Shown here in pieces: positions 25,001-36,721 of a DNA stretch of 64,000 bases (position 1 is its first letter; every line of letters starts with the position of its first letter). The translations under genes and the position numbers were made by a program. Under the pieces are notes generated by a model that saw nothing but the letters and a program-made list of their open reading frames with translations, had not been told where the DNA came from and ran no database searches. Source of the DNA: Rostrohypoxylon terebratum (taxonomy: Eukaryota; Ascomycota; Sordariomycetes; Xylariales; Hypoxylaceae). The stretch is from assembly GCA_022497145.1 (NCBI GenBank), contig MU385977.1, positions 1 through 64,000 on the forward strand, in the 5' to 3' direction.

Positions 25001-27177
25001 ACTAGTGTTATTGAAAATTAGACCCTTATTTCATTGTTGTCATGTAATGAGAACTACTCAAGACATAGGTGTTTTCATGCTTTCTAACCAATCTAGTTGA
25101 TTTCAGTCACGATTTTACGTCCGTATTAGCGTACCAACAGCTGGGCTTTATGTGAGGGCTCCCATAACAATTGTTTCAAGGAATCAAGCTTTTCCTGAGA
25201 TCCCAAAAAACATTTCGATATTTAGCTGGGAACATTATCCTAAACATTCAATATAATCTATCGCTCTATAATATAAGATATAGAGCTTTAATTTCTCAGT
25301 AACTGCTTATCTATCGTTGTTAATTTTAACACAGATATTGTTTTGTGTCCATTGATATCAAGAGACAAGTTTAATAGGTGGTAAAAAACTAGGTAAATCT
25401 TCTATAAAGATGAAATAACTTAGGAGAACTTGAGTCCGTAGGTGAGGTATCTTCAGGTGCACTAAAGTGAAGACTTACGAAATGGAGAACACCATTGGAC
25501 AGGCAAGTGAGTACTACATCCCAGTAAGTGGAAGTCGGGCATTGACTTATCACATGTTCTTAGGTTAAGCCTGTGGTATATCATCAAAAATATTCACCTT
25601 CTACTTGTATTATAAGCCATGCGTAATTTTAAATACCGCTTAATCGTATAATACGCTATGGCAACAATTTTCCTTTACCACGAGATGTTTTATTGCAATA
25701 TTCATTCTAGGCTTTCAGCCCATAGAAGCCTTCGAGATCGGAGTTAACCCCAATCAGACGATCTTTTCATCCCCTTACTCTTATCGCCTATCTTTCTCTA
25801 CCTCAATTTCTTTTTCTTTCTTTTTCTTGACCATTCAAATCTACTATTAATGGTATGGTCCATCCTAATACCTGAATGGACAATTACGGCCGAGATACTC
25901 CATGTTCAGCTTGTTTTATTGCGAGAAAACTCGTGGAGGACAACGTTTACGCTTAGGTCGCCGAACTTGCTGTCTCGGGGTCTGCTCAGGCTCTTTTCTG
26001 TAGGATAAGATTTCAAGAACCCACACTTTGATGGGGATCTCACTATTTTTACATACCAATAACGCCGAAGATCGTCTCCTCAACGAATGAAGGCGGAGCC
26101 AGGAAGGATTCTCGCAGTCCACAGCAACGATCTGCTGGGCCACGTGGAGCTAGTAGAGAGCCTCAGGCTCTTAGGCACTGCCAAGTCCCACGATCATACC
26201 TATTAATAGCCCGCCAGTTTGGGTACGTAATACCTGAGGTGTTCGAAAATTCTTCGCTTGCTGTCAGAGGTTTGGTGATACTTAGATGATAGATTCTTCG
26301 ACGACACGTTATTCCAGACGGGTAGAATGTAGTATAAATGTGCGTTCTGGTCCCCGGCTACGACTCTCTTCGTTGCCGGCGGATATCCGCTTCGTCCGGC
26401 CGAAAAAGCTACGGTGCCCCTTCCAGCTCAGGCGGACGAGCGAATCAGTCATCACGGCGAAAGTGAAACTGGTGCCAGTTTTCTCATGCACTAGCCCAAG
26501 TCCAATTCCATTGAGCAGAGCGGCACATGCTATAGTATCTCGTCACTATACAGCTGTATCTTTCACTATACTTTCCACAGCGAACATCTATTCCTAAGAA
26601 TCTCAGATACATACGACACCAGCCACGTCGTGCATGGCGATGTGTATACCACATTCGGAGTTATTATGGCTCTATCTACGATAAGCTAAAGCTATGCTGG
26701 CTTGGATTGCTTCAGCTCTTATCAGTTGAGGAGAAGGTAAGACATTGGAAAGAGCGGCCCTAGCAGATGACCTAGCTTAGGTACGTTGTCGACGAATAGG
26801 GGTCGTGTGAATCATGGGTAGCTTGAAGGCTTGCTTATGTACCTTAAGTACCCCTAAGTACAGGAGTGAAACCGAGCAACATTCGGGTAACGCCCTGAAT
26901 TCCCAGTAACACAGGGCTTTTGGGAATATCCGTCCCTGCCATTATCCGCCCTTAACAGAAGCCTCCTCTACAATTTCAACGATCACGCGACCGGCGCCAT
27001 GTAGATCCCTCACGTCGCCATTCGGGACGATCCCGCAATATTTGCTCATAAACCAATCAGCACTACCAATTACTCCGAACCAGCCACCTAATTCCTATCC
27101 TCCCCGATCTGACCCTATCCGACTCGACGCCATCTCTCCCTCACGCCCAAGCTCAGGCTCAGGCTCAGGACTCAGGC
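22091..27177. other. AT-rich decayed spacer, about 5.1 kb
   Basis: No gene is supported. Composition drops to strongly AT-rich between about 24400 and 25900, with many TATA, TTAA and ATTA words. This is the appearance of old sequence that has drifted or been hit by repeat-induced mutation, though I cannot compute indices. On the minus strand at about 26560-26310 and 26143-25916, stretches such as GIGLGLVHEKTGTSF and FGDLSVNVVLHEF are spread over different frames with stops. They look like remains of coding sequence of unknown identity. Confidence 0.45.
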
Positions 27178-27180
27178 TCA
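27151..27180. repeat. GCTCAG repeat over the thioredoxin stop codon
   Basis: About five copies of a GGCTCA hexamer (one with an inserted AC) run up to and include the stop codon of the minus-strand thioredoxin gene. Confidence 0.85.
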
Positions 27181-27555
27181 CGCACTAGCCATCCTCTTCT
27201 TCGCGAGCCCCCCTAGCTTCTCAGCAGCAGCGGAAAGGGCACGCGGATCAGCGCCGCGGATGACGGGCTGACCATTGACGGCGACCTGGCGGCCGTCCTT
27301 GAAGAACATGAAGGTGGGCATGGCGGAGACGCCGAAGGCGCGCGCGGCGTCCTGCGCGCGGTCCACGTCCACCTTGGCGAAGGCCAGCACGCCCGCCGCC
27401 GAGTGCTGCTTCGCCAGCGCCTCGTAGTGCGGCGCGATCGCCTTGCAGGGACCGCACCAGTCCGCGAAAAAGTCCACCGCGACGTATGTGGTGGATGAGA
27501 AGAGCGATTGCAGCTCTGCGAGAGAGTTTATGTGGTGAAGATTATCGCTGCTCAT
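27178..27555 (-). CDS. Thioredoxin
   Basis: Single exon, 125 residues. The redox-active WCGPCK motif sits at about residues 33-38, preceded by VAVDFFADWC as in the family, and the cis-proline loop AMPTFMFF at about 78-85. It lies slightly above the usual 105-110 residues because of an alanine/lysine-rich tail (KLGGLAKKRMASA). No targeting peptide is visible, so a cytosolic disulfide reductase fed by NADPH-thioredoxin reductase is expected. The gene is strikingly GC-rich at third positions (runs of GCC, GGC, CGC), against the AT-rich spacers on both sides. It lacks an intron although most neighbours have them. The leader upstream of the ATG is made of a 10-nt repeat and the stop sits in a hexamer repeat. 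High expression, transfer or recent retrocopy could explain the composition; the sequence alone does not decide. Confidence 0.93.
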   Translation of the reverse strand: MSSDNLHHINSLAELQSLFSSTTYVAVDFFADWCGPCKAIAPHYEALAKQHSAAGVLAFAKVDVDRAQDAARAFGVSAMPTFMFFKDGRQVAVNGQPVIRGADPRALSAAAEKLGGLAKKRMASA

Positions 27556-27556
27556 T

Positions 27557-27596
27557 CTGGTTTAGCTTGGTTTAGTTTGGTTCAGCTTGGTTTGGT
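27557..27596. repeat. GGTTTAGCTT repeat in the thioredoxin leader
   Basis: Four imperfect copies of a 10-nt unit (GGTTTAGCTT) sit directly upstream of the thioredoxin start. Read on the gene strand, they make an ACCAA/CTAAACC-rich leader. Confidence 0.85.
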
Positions 27597-28540
27597 GTAA
27601 AAAGTGAAGTGTGAAGTGATGTTCTTTCGGCGATCTTGGGCGGCCTCTCAGCTCTCAGCTGTTAAATGAGGCGTTCAGGGTCCTGCAGTTGTGGGCTTAG
27701 CTTGATTCAGAAATGAATCTGAATCTCAACTTGAATGGTTTTATGTATCAGAATAATAAGATAGTGATTCGTAGGTGAATAGATGGAATGGAATAGGCGG
27801 ATAGGTGGATAGCTGTAGAATTTGAAAATTGATGAAATCGCGAGCTGAAGAAGTAAAAACCAAAACACCGAAACCTTGAGTCCGATTCAGAAGATTTAGA
27901 AGATTTAGATTTAGTTAGAAGATTCCATGATATGTTTACTAATTGCATACATATTCTACTATACGGGCAAATCCTTTCGGCACGGGCCGAACCGATCTAA
28001 GCAGTTTTAATGAAGTTAACGGGGCCCCCCTATTGGCCCATTGGAGGGCCAACACCTTCAACATCTCCATGTGCCGCTACACAGAAGGCCAAGACTTGAT
28101 AAAGCTCATAGCCGTACTCCTTAAAACTATCTCCAGGAATGATAGCCAATGGGAATTGAGGGTCTTAAGTTTATTTTAGTACTGCAACCCCCAATACCGT
28201 TGAATAAATTGCTACTACGCCGTAACTACCTACGAGAGATTTCCCGAGTTGGATTGAGTAACTTGGTCCTACATCAACCCAACCACTTGCGTCCTTTATA
28301 TTTTACGCCATGGTACATTGATGGCTACCATCAAGTCTCCTTAATACCTGAACTGAATATCAAAAAGAGAGAAGGATCATGGTACGGTAGCCTGCATGAT
28401 ATAAATTATGACCAGCTGGAAGATCAACTCGGTAGTTAGGTATGGGACATCAACTTCTAAATAAGCTCTTACCTTATCACTTCAAGGGACTAGGTTATCC
28501 CTTTCTTTCTCCAAATGTTTTTTAAAATCATATCGCCAGG
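27597..28540. other. Spacer between thioredoxin and first kelch gene
   Basis: About 0.9 kb between divergent genes. Two plus-strand open frames (27943-28179, 28149-28439) have no family resemblance and no clear start or splice context, so I do not call them. Confidence 0.45.
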
Positions 28541-30598
28541 ATGAGATATCCACATAGCTTAGATATGGCCATTCGGTTATTATGTTACGGTATTGCTCTC
28601 CAATATTTAGCGACCTGCTACGCTCGTTCTATGTGTAGTATCTTGGGCCAGAGGTGTGAGTCGATCCGTGCCTTTCGTTTCTACGCTCGTTATCTTATAT
28701 ATGGGTTAGCTGGTGCCTGGGTATATTATCTAGCTTCTATTGTCGACAATCGCCTATTTTTCTCCAGTGGTACCTACAATTTTGATGATGGTCGACGACT
28801 AGATAATACATACACACTCTATTGGCTTCCTCTCAATGGAACGATTGATATCTCAGGTCCCGTTGATGTTTCCCTACTGGGCTCAGTTGATCTGCCAAGT
28901 CATATTCTTGATAGAGGTACGGCTGGCCGTACCTTCTTTCATGACCAAAATTCGCTGTACCCATTCGACGCATTGTTTCCTTATACTAATTCTGGTGTAT
29001 ATTATAACTACTCTTGGATGTTCGATACAACCGAAAATATGTGGAGCCTTGTTCCGGTGCGAGGGGCGGATGTCCCCTTGGGCGAAAGCGGTGATGATGC
29101 GCAAACTGATGGTACTTTTACTAGCGATCCAACCACGGGACGATCCTTTTATGTCGGCGGTGGATTTAATGATTTAATTAGGTTCGAATCCTCCGGTACT
29201 ATTCCAACTCTTACCACAGGCAAAGGGATACCACCTAACGATTCGGGCGCCAGTATGTATACAGTAGAAATGCCCTCCCAAGAAGACCCCACTAATGTGT
29301 TCAACTCACAGTGGTCTACGTACGGAAAGGCCTGGCAGGTCTTCTTCTTACCTTTGGGGGAAAGGTGACACTCGCAAACTCTACTTTCAGCCCTTTCAGC
29401 AGCATCTTTATTTATGATATTTCCTCAGACACTTGGTACACGCAAAACGCTATAGGCGATATACCAAACCCCCGTTCCCAGTTTTGCGCTGGTGTTTCAG
29501 CTGCACCAGACGACTCTAGCTTCCAGGTCACTATCCATGGGGGCCTCGATTCAGAACGTTTCATTGCTTATAACGATGTATACGTCCTGACTATCCCTTC
29601 GTTCCGTTGGATTAAAATAAACGACTCAGGTAATCCAGATCTGCTGAACTCTGACTCTACTGGCCGTACCCTGCACCACTGCGATGTTTGGAACGAGACA
29701 CAACTTATAGTTTCTGGTGGTCAGGTTCTGGTTGCCTCGTTTCACCCCCAGCCTACGGGAACTACTAGTTCTACTGGGACTGCTGAGACTGCTGATAATG
29801 ACACTGTTCAATATATAAATCAGACTTCCCAAAGACAAAATGACGAATTACATCTTAAGTATGACAATAATTCGAACCACCATACAATAATTCAACGAGC
29901 GGCGGATGACCCACTTGCTGCAGATATTTTGAATCTGAAATGTAACGAAACATACCCACCATTCAAGGTTCTGGATACGTCAACGTATACTTGGCTAATG
30001 AACTTGAATTCAAACCTCAAATATACTGTGCCAGTCTCAGTATCCACAATCATTGGGGGGAAGTAAGCATATACCTATATGCCTTGATATGCTTTGGAAT
30101 CAATAGACAGCTGACATACTAAGTGAAACTGGCGGTGCGGTATTGAAGGCTCCTTTGGATGGCTGGAGTTCCAGAGACCTCGAAATGATCTTTAATAAGA
30201 CAGTACCTAGAGGCACTGGTGGTCTAGACGATAAGACACCGAATGATCCCACCTCTAAGCCAACACCTGGGCCAACATCCAACCTTGAGCGTATGCGAAA
30301 TGGCTTAAGTAAAGGTACTATCGCAGGAGTTGCCGTAGGCACGACATTAGCCGCAATTATTCTGATCTGGGCCTTGGTATGGTTGAAGAGATATGCCCCC
30401 ACTCCGAAGAAATTGGTAGAAACTGTGAGGATATTGGTAATGCAGGATGGCCAGTGGCATAAGCCAGAATTGGATGCTTCCTCTACTGCACGGCATGAGC
30501 TCGATACCTCGGAACCTCGGCCTCGAGAGTTACACGAGGAGGGAGTGACGAAATACGAATTGCCGGGCAGTTTCCCGTCCTGTATTGAATTACCATAA
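28541..30598 (+). CDS. Kelch-repeat single-pass membrane protein, copy 1
   Basis: Four exons, 28541-28655, 28734-29252, 29312-30062 and 30124-30598, give 619 residues. Intron 1 is 78 nt and in frame, so it is recognised only by comparison with copy 2; intron 2 resolves what looks like a frame change. Order: signal-like N-terminus (AIRLLCYGIALQYLATCYA), kelch-type beta-propeller ectodomain beginning NRLFFSSGTYNFDD with repeats ending in blades such as IFIYDISSDTWYT and VYVLTIPSFRWIKIN, many N-glycosylation sites, one transmembrane helix (about residues 510-532, AGVAVGTTLAAIILIWALVWL), and a cytoplasmic tail ending in EPRPRELHEEGVTKYELPGS. It carries a Thr/Asn-rich insertion of about 50 residues (29740-29930) absent from copy 2. 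This architecture is common in filamentous fungi and is annotated as kelch or cell-surface protein; the ligand is unknown. Confidence 0.82.
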
Positions 30599-31564
30599 TC
30601 AAGGTTATTTTGGCACTGTTAATGATCACGAAGTCAGATGATAGCAATCTCATAATACAAAGAGCGCATAAACGGAGAACACCTCGCTAAATATCGACGA
30701 GCATGGGAAGTGACGCCCCCATGCCTCCGACACTACACTCTAGTCAGGAAGACGGACAGCGAATTCTGCATTTCCGAAGGTTACCTGGTCAATATAAAGA
30801 ATGTTAGTGCAATTGTTGTTATTTTTCATATCCCTAGGTAACCTTTTGAGAATTTCGTGTTTGTTAAGTAGAAATTTCTTATTGTGTGAGATGCTGCATA
30901 CAAGATGACGCATCGAAAGAGTCGCTACCTACCTACTAGGTACCTTATTAGGTCCTAGGTATTGGTATTTTCCCAATCGAAGCACAGGACCGAGGGCACG
31001 AGGAGACGCCACAGGCCAGTGCTAACCTAATACCTGAGTACCTGGATACATCGATACATGCTGTGATAATTGCTTATGACCAAATTCTTTAAATAGAAAG
31101 GTTGTTTCATCTTAATTGTGCCACCTTTCTAGTATGTTAGGATTTGGATCAATGTGGCAGAAGACTCTGATGTAGATAGGTGGCTTAGTAATCAATATGT
31201 GGCCAATGAGACCCCCTATAGAAAGATCTCCGATAATCATGGCCAATCAGATTGGAAAGGTGACCTTGGAATACGACATGAGGCTTTGTAAAAGCATCGT
31301 GGGCTGAGTAGTTGGTGTGTAACACCAAACAAGCCACTTTCATCCATGATGCCTACATCATGTTTACCATCGGGGCATTATTCATACGGACTCTCGTAGG
31401 GCTGGCGCTCCATTCCGTATCCTACCAAACCACGTCGCCAGCCAGGTCAGATTTAAGGGGCTGTGATTTGTTCAAGATACTCGGTTTTCATAAGTTACTT
31501 GCCCTTCAAGTTCAACAACTATGTTTTCTTTCCCCCAGGAACTCCTGGATAGCCTAGCTCTAGG
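30599..31564. other. Spacer between the tandem kelch genes
   Basis: No gene seen. It includes a dense TAGGTA/TACCTA patch at 30925-30965. A plus-strand open frame at 31312-31557 has no recognisable content. Confidence 0.5.
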
Positions 31565-33541
31565 ATGGTTCGTCCGCCTAGCCCGCGTGCGATTGTTCGC
31601 TCATTGTCCTCTTACATAGCTCTTCAACTATTACTTGCTGGCCACACTCGTTCCAGTTCCTTGTGCAGTCTTGCCAACCAGAGGTGTAAGTTTCCCCGTA
31701 CCTTCTATGCTTACTAGGTAGGTACCTAGTAGGTAGGTATCTTCCAATCTGAGATGTAAGGGGCTAACCCGAGGGTGCATTTCCGAACACAGCTGCCATT
31801 GTCGGCGATCGTTTGTTCTTTTCCAGCGGCAACTATACCTTCGACGATGGACAAGCAATGCGTAATCCATCAAAGATGTATTGGTTGTCTCTTAATGATA
31901 CGGTCGACGTTTCTGGTTTCATTGACATGTCCCTACTTGGTTCAATCGATCTACCGAGTTCTAGTCTATCAAACAGCGGCGGTGCGAGCGGGACATTCTT
32001 CTACGATCATACATCTTTATACCCGTATGGTGGATTAACTGGTTGGGATTCAGATGACACAAATGATTCATTGTGGTCTTTCAATACCACCAATGATGTA
32101 TGGAGGTTAATCCAGGTTCAGGGGGGCAGGATCTCATTTAGTAATAACAGCGACGGCGTTTATGCTAGTGATCCGAGTACCGGCACATCCTTTTCTACTG
32201 GCGGCTGGTATATGGCTTTCAATGGCACGAATAACGGCACTGTCGAGTTCCAATCTTTCAACTCCGACTCCCCACAATGGGCTTTCGAGACTACCATTAC
32301 GGGTATTCAAGGCCCGAATATTCTCAAAGGCGCTAGTATGTCACCCGAATCGTATATCAAGATGAACCTACTAATTAGGTTAAATCTTAGTGGTGTATCT
32401 AAGAAAGGGACAATCAGGAGTGCTTCTCGCTTTCGGCGGATACCAGACAGCCTACCCGGGTACCGAACCCGCAATCTGGGAATGGGGTCAACGGCCTTTT
32501 AGCGATATATATGTTTATGATACCTTCTCAAACATATGGTATCTGCAAAAGGCTACTGGAGACATCCCTAGCCTCCGCACTGATTTTTGTGCGGGTGTTT
32601 CGGCTGCACCGGACGATTCTAGCTTCCAGGTCACAATGCACGGTGGCTGGGATGAGTTCAAAGGCCAGGCTCTGAATGACGTGTATGTGTTGAGCATACC
32701 CTCATTTCGTTGGATCAAGATCAACGATACTCATAATCCGGATTTGCGCTCCGACTCTCCTGGCCGTACCCGACATAAATGCGATGTTTGGAATGACGCA
32801 CAGCTCATAATTTCTGGTGGCTTTGTCACGTTAAACACAGGTAACAGAACCGACTGGATAATACTGAACGAGAGATGTAATAATACATATCCACCATTCA
32901 AGGTCCTAGATACTTCGACATACACTTGGAGAACCAACTTCGACCCCTCCCTGGAGTATTCTGTGCCAGACGCGGTAACAGCGATCATAGGGGGAAAGTG
33001 AGTGTCCATATTTACCTTACTATTCTCTATTCTAAGAAGAAATGGCACGATCGGATCGCTAACTCTCATCAGCTCTTCTGGCCATGCGACTCTTCAGATG
33101 CCCTCTCAGGGTTGGAGCTCTGCAGACTTGAACGACATCTTTAGCAAAACAGTGCCTAGAGACACATACATTTTTGTAAACAAGGCATCTAGCAGTGTCA
33201 ATTCCACTACGACTGCTGATCCCGGAGATATAAATAATAGTCTCAGTCAAGGTGCTATCGCGGGAATCGCCATTGCCGTAGTCTTTGGTGTAATCCTTAT
33301 CCTTGTTGTCGTGCTAGTGTGGCTGGATAGGAGACAGACCCCGGTTCCCAAGGTGATGATAGAAACTGCTAAGACAGTGGGAATATCGCAAGGCCATTGG
33401 CAAAAGCCGGAGCTCGAAGGTACGCACAATGCACGACACGAGATAGGTATCTCGGAACCTCGGCCGCATGAGGTACACGGTGAAGGGGTAACCAAGTACG
33501 AATTGCCGGGAAGCACGCCGTCTGTTGCAGAAATGCAATAA
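31565..33541 (+). CDS. Kelch-repeat single-pass membrane protein, copy 2
   Basis: Four exons, 31565-31685, 31793-32335, 32391-32997 and about 33037-33541 (acceptor could also be at 33040), about 591 residues. Intron positions and phases equal those of copy 1: after NQR (phase 1), within the Met of MVYLRKG (phase 1), and after IIGG (phase 2). Order: signal-like N-terminus (SYIALQLLLAGHTRS), propeller starting GDRLFFSSGNYTFDD, blades such as IYVYDTFSNIWYL and VYVLSIPSFRWIKIN, shared block CAGVSAAPDDSSFQVT, one transmembrane helix (AGIAIAVVFGVILILVVVLVWL), and tail EPRPHEVHGEGVTKYELPGS. It is a tandem paralogue of the gene before it, about 1 kb apart and on the same strand. The function is unknown; a surface adhesin or sensor is plausible. 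Confidence 0.83.
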
Positions 33542-35811
33542 TGAAGAGCGTATTTTGTTATGCCTGCCAGTGGTAACGGGCTAGATACAAGCAATAGAAA
33601 GCCTTGTCGCTCCTAACGAGCAGGGCGTTTAACACGGGAATACCAACTAGGTAGCCATAGCCATAGCCATAGCCATAGCCATCTGAGCGAAGTAGATACA
33701 GTCAGCACTCGGAGATGGCTGGGGTAGTTCCTAGCTTCTTCCGTGAACCGGATAGGGGGTGGAACATTCTTCTCACCAAGTATCATGGCCTGAAAAAAAA
33801 AAATCCTTCAAACAGAACATTGAACCCTGATGACCAAGGTTGACTTGAATGTCCACTAGGCATATTGTTTCTTGGTAAGATGGTTCTATATATACCTAAG
33901 AAATGTAATGATTCCTACCGAAAAAATGCCTTGGGCGTTCTGATAAGTCTGATGGGCGCTATGCCGTACTACACTTGCATGTTCAGCTGCACGTATATAC
34001 ATAAGGCGAGTCGGATTGGTAGCGGAGTGAAGGAATGCTACTAAAAAAAGGTTAGCGAATGTTCCGATCGAGATAGAATCTAGTATTGGAATGTAAGGTT
34101 CGGTATATCAGATCTTAGAGGGTAAAGTCCCCATGATAAGCCATTTGATGGCCACAGACAAGCACCTGGCCTATTCGAAGTTGCCGTTTTTTTATCATTA
34201 CCGATGGAATCTCGAAGAGGAATTCAAATGGAAACATTCATCGAACCCATCTGCTTACTGATTTACTTGCCTTTGCTTGGAATTTGATGATGCTTGATCA
34301 TGTTGGATGTGTGGTTGTAGGAAAAGTTGCATGAAAACAGGGATGAGTAGCATTTACTCCACGTAGTAGGCAGAAGACTGAGAATCATGAAAACGGTAGG
34401 TAAATCTAGTTTTATTTTCTCTACGGACACTGGATAACACTACCAGGGCGACACCAAGCCGGCAAGCCTAGCAGACCCTTTGCTGCTTAAGCAAACCTGA
34501 CGAAATGAAGCATCGAAGTTGAGCCCATCAAAGAATGCCAGTGCAGCAATTAACACATATTGAACTAAGTCCAACGTGTTCATACTAGTTCACGACGGCC
34601 TAGCTTCATGAGAATTGTGTGAACTACCGTATCTATACCCTGTAATACGATGTATGACATAGTCAGAACAGATGAACAAACAAAGTGGTAGATGTAACTG
34701 CGGTGCCGCTGAATGTCGCTCTGCGATTATCGTCAGAGCGGTGACATGACGTCCAGGTAGTCCTCAAGAGTGACTCATGACTCATAAATCACTGCAAGTC
34801 AGATTATAACGTCACTGATGGGGATGAATGGGATGTATCGATACGAAAATTTCTCTGGTACCCAACGGCAGCAGAGCTGCAACGGGCCAAAGGGTAAGTG
34901 ATCGAAGAAATTCGGTCTCTCCTCCAGTTTCCCCTCCAAGACCTGCCATTGAAACTCCGAAGAGCGACGAAAGCCAGAGTGAATATGAAGGATAGTTGTC
35001 TGAAGAGAGAAAGGAAAGGAAGAAGATTGGAAGAAGCTAAAAAATTTTGCTTCATTGGAATAGATAGAGTGGGTCCACACGCAGTCGCGTCTGAGCGGCA
35101 TTACGTTAATCCTGACCAATAAGTGTTCAGTGGATGTTAATCAGCCACAGTACCCCTGTGACCTACAGGAGGCGCCCCTTTAACGCTTACACGAGGTGAA
35201 GTTGGCATGTAGGCTGGTCTAGTCTAGAAGAGGTAAAGTTCAGTCTGTTCTTGACCAATGAAGTATAACCTAAATGACGGGTAACGTAGCGAGCCTAAAA
35301 ATTGGATTACCCCGCCATCTAGGCGGATGTCAGTGGTTGTGGTTTCTTACATGCAGCCCTGGAGCCCTGAAGGCGTTACACTGGCGCTAACCAACGCTAT
35401 CTGCCAGGCCTGTGCAGGCCTTTTATCATATTGAGGCACCCGTACCAGGGCACTCATCACCTGCAAGTCTTACGTTTTGTTTTTCGTTGCCCCTCTTTCG
35501 TCGACAATTTACCTACTAGGTCCCGTTTCTATCTCGTTGCCATCTCTTTTGTCTTTATTTAGACTTTGGCAATCAAACCTTGTGAACTTTCGGTAATAGC
35601 TGGAGTTTTTACTAGGTATCTAAACTCGTCTTCGGACCCCGTTCTGCAAATCCTTTATTTGTTTACCTACATAGTACAAACCTGCATACTCTGCACAGTC
35701 AAGGGTTACATATTACATAGTACTCGATTTGCTCGATTTGAGCTACCCCGCCATTTCTCACTTTTTGTCAATTTCATCCTCGTCCTCCACCTTCACCTTC
35801 AATCGCCCATC
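33542..35811. other. Spacer, about 2.3 kb
   Basis: No gene recognised. It holds an AGCCAT hexamer array at 33653-33682. Overlapping open frames on both strands at 34799-35122 lack family features. The last 100 nt are pyrimidine-rich and serve as leader of the PDAP1-like gene. Confidence 0.5.
33653..33682. repeat. AGCCAT x5 microsatellite
   Basis: Five perfect tandem AGCCAT hexamers begin just after CTAGGT. Confidence 0.95.
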
Positions 35812-36721
35812 ATGTCTGGTCGTGGTGGACCTGGTGCCAATTCTCGCGGTCGTGGAGGCAAATTCAAGAAGTTCACTCGTGGTGGTATGCTATTTCTATA
35901 TTTTATATTTATTTTTTACCCTCCCACACTCCCACACTCCCACATGAAAATTTAATCGCTAATTTGTTGTCGCATTAGGCGGAAAACATTTCTCTCGTGA
36001 CCTCCGACCCCTCGACGCCGATGGCAACGAGATCAGCATGTGGAGCGCCAACGCTCAAAAGGATGAAAGTGAAAGCGATGAGGAAGAGGACTCCGAAGAA
36101 GAAGAATCGGAAGAGGATTCTGACGCCGGTCCCTCTCAACCGCAAACCGAATTGACTCGAGAAGAGCGCAAGCAGGCCAAGAAGGCTCAGAAGGAGGCTG
36201 CCATAGCCCGAAAGAACAAGACTGTCCAAGTTGGCGATATGCCTACTGACTCCGAGGAAGAAGAAGACGAGGACGATGGCATGCCCGCCAACCCCAACCA
36301 TTCTAAGGCAGCACGTAATCAGGCTAAGGCCCCGCCTAAGTCAAAAGAAGTCGAGGAAGTTACCGAAGGAGTTCAGAAGCTCGCCATGAGTCGAAAGGAG
36401 CGCGAGTCCATGGAGGCCCAGCAGGCGAAGGAGCGCTATCGCAAGCTCCACGAAGCAGGCAAGACAGACGAGGCCAAGGCTGACCTAGCCCGCCTAAGGC
36501 TCATCCGAGAGAAGCGAGAAGCTGAAGCCGCACGAAAGCAGGTTCGTAATCATTCCCCATTAGCATGATCATAGGAAATATCCGCTAACACATGGTCATA
36601 GGCTGAGAAGGAAGAGCGTGAGGCTCACGAGAAGGCGCGAAAGGCCGAGATTGAGGCCAAGGAGGCTAAGAAGCGCGAGGCCGCTCTGGGCAAGCCCGGA
36701 AAGAAGGGTAAGGCCAAATAA
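35812..36721 (+). CDS. PDAP1 / PP28-type casein kinase substrate phosphoprotein
   Basis: Three exons, 35812-35884, 35979-36541 and 36602-36721, 251 residues. The family signature is the Gly/Arg/Lys N-terminus (MSGRGGPGANSRGRGGKFKKFTRGG) followed by an acidic serine-rich stretch (about residues 50-75, SESDEEEDSEEEE) with many casein kinase 2 sites. A second acidic patch (DSEEEEDEDDG), the conserved MSRKERESMEAQQAKERYRKLH block and a Lys/Glu coiled coil to the C-terminus follow. Relatives are the 28 kDa heat- and acid-stable phosphoproteins, soluble and largely disordered, linked to growth and RNA-related complexes; the exact role in fungi is not established. It is longer than the usual about 180 residues, mainly through acidic inserts. 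Start chosen at the Met that begins the conserved N-terminus. Confidence 0.9.

Noticed and set aside
28656..28733. Reading kelch copy 1 straight through as one exon from 28541
   Set aside because: The 78-nt stretch is in frame, but copy 2 has a 107-nt intron at the same point. Removing it gives matching proteins (NQR/GQR joined to SxIV).
29250..29315. Apparent frameshift in kelch copy 1
   Set aside because: A GTATGT donor at 29253 and CACAG acceptor ending at 29311 restore the frame exactly (Met of MVYVRKG split 1+2). Copy 2 has the same intron in the same place.
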